Shown: positions 22,107 through 22,268 of the stretch, in pieces
Layout: each line of letters opens with the position of its first letter
How positions within the stretch are numbered: position 1 is the first letter of the stretch
DNA from: an uncultured Verrucomicrobium sp.
GTDB lineage: Bacteria > Verrucomicrobiota > Verrucomicrobiia > Methylacidiphilales > GAS474
DNA: 22,268 nucleotides
Direction of reading: 5' to 3'
Assembly (NCBI GenBank): GCA_903889845.1
Contig: CAISZB010000513.1
Location: 1-22,268, forward strand
Translations under genes and position numbers: made by a program
The notes under the pieces: generated by a model
Databases searched by the model: none
The model's input: the letters and a program-made list of their open reading frames with translations, nothing else
What the model was told of the DNA's origin: nothing

Positions 22107-22268
22107 AGGGGGCTATCGTTAGCGAGAGCCCCGAGCCAGCTTAGGGTCTGGCTACGAATTCCGGCGGGTCGCGCCGGAGGGGCTGCGCCCCTCCCCCTAG
22201 GCGCGAGAGACGCCGCATATCTTTATGATACGCAAGGAACGAGTAACAACGGGGGTGGGGTGTAGAAC
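22107..22268 (+). other. Hairpin-dense intergenic end of the window
   Basis: About 160 bases with no coding evidence but at least five inverted repeats in a row: 22109-22132, 22134-22153, 22160-22178, 22176-22194 and 22215-22233. The third and fourth share three bases and cannot form together. The block may be an extragenic palindromic repeat, a terminator region for the operon, or the start of a structured RNA or another element that continues outside the window. Confidence 0.55.
22109..22132 (+). terminator. Hairpin just after the last gene
   Basis: GGGGCT (22109-22114) pairs with AGCCCC (22127-22132). After one A.G mismatch, TCG/CGA continues the stem to a TTAG loop. It begins two bases past the stop codon, so it is placed like a terminator for the export/transferase operon, but lacks a T-run after it. 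Confidence 0.4.

Noticed and set aside
22107..22268. tRNA gene or CRISPR array in the hairpin-rich end
   Set aside because: The stems do not form a cloverleaf, and there is no regular repeat-spacer pattern.

Overview
The window is one long, densely packed, plus-strand gene cluster for making, decorating and exporting a cell-surface polysaccharide. The DNA is very GC-rich outside a central block. There is no taxonomic marker. Most genes start behind a C/T-rich leader rather than a Shine-Dalgarno box, and the sugar cassette and putative-glycosyltransferase pair are of types I associate with non-model Gram-negative phyla. My best guess is a Verrucomicrobiota/PVC-type Gram-negative, held with low confidence.

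Region 1 (1-179) is the 3' end of a gene whose product looks like the C-terminal domain of a methionyl-tRNA or sugar formyltransferase. Region 2 (281-9048) is a nucleotide-sugar cassette of nine genes: a GmhA-type SIS isomerase, a GmhB-type HAD phosphatase, a transaldolase, two extended SDRs, a fused nucleotidyltransferase-PfkB kinase (HldE chemistry in reversed domain order), a Gfo/Idh/MocA oxidoreductase, a UDP-glucose-dehydrogenase-like protein with Asn at the catalytic Cys position, and an SDR-like protein with His at both the Tyr and Lys catalytic positions. Together they suggest in-cluster formation of a seven-carbon (or related) sugar phosphate, its activation as an NDP-sugar, and several redox or epimerisation steps giving an unusual sugar.

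Region 3 (about 9010-16380) is less GC-rich in most parts. It holds a small single-pass membrane protein, a tandem pair of TIGR04372-like putative glycosyltransferases, a GT2 enzyme fused to a hexapeptide-repeat domain, and a tandem pair of FkbM-type methyltransferases that share an almost identical internal DNA block. It looks like an accessory, duplication-prone decoration module placed between sugar synthesis and export.

Region 4 (16405-22106) returns to high GC. It encodes an ABC-2 permease and ATPase (Wzm/Wzt or KpsM/KpsT type, with a short ATPase lacking a C-terminal glycan-binding domain), a GT4 and a GT9 (heptosyltransferase-type) glycosyltransferase, and a large polytopic membrane protein of a GT-C-like type. 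The last three genes overlap by ATGA. A GT9 enzyme fits a heptose-type donor made upstream. The window ends in about 160 bases packed with hairpins.

The most unusual point is the combination of a self-contained heptose-phosphate cassette with a domain-swapped HldE and two oxidoreductase homologues that have lost their textbook catalytic residues. The product sugar cannot be named from sequence alone. No mobile-element genes, RNA genes or CRISPR arrays were seen.
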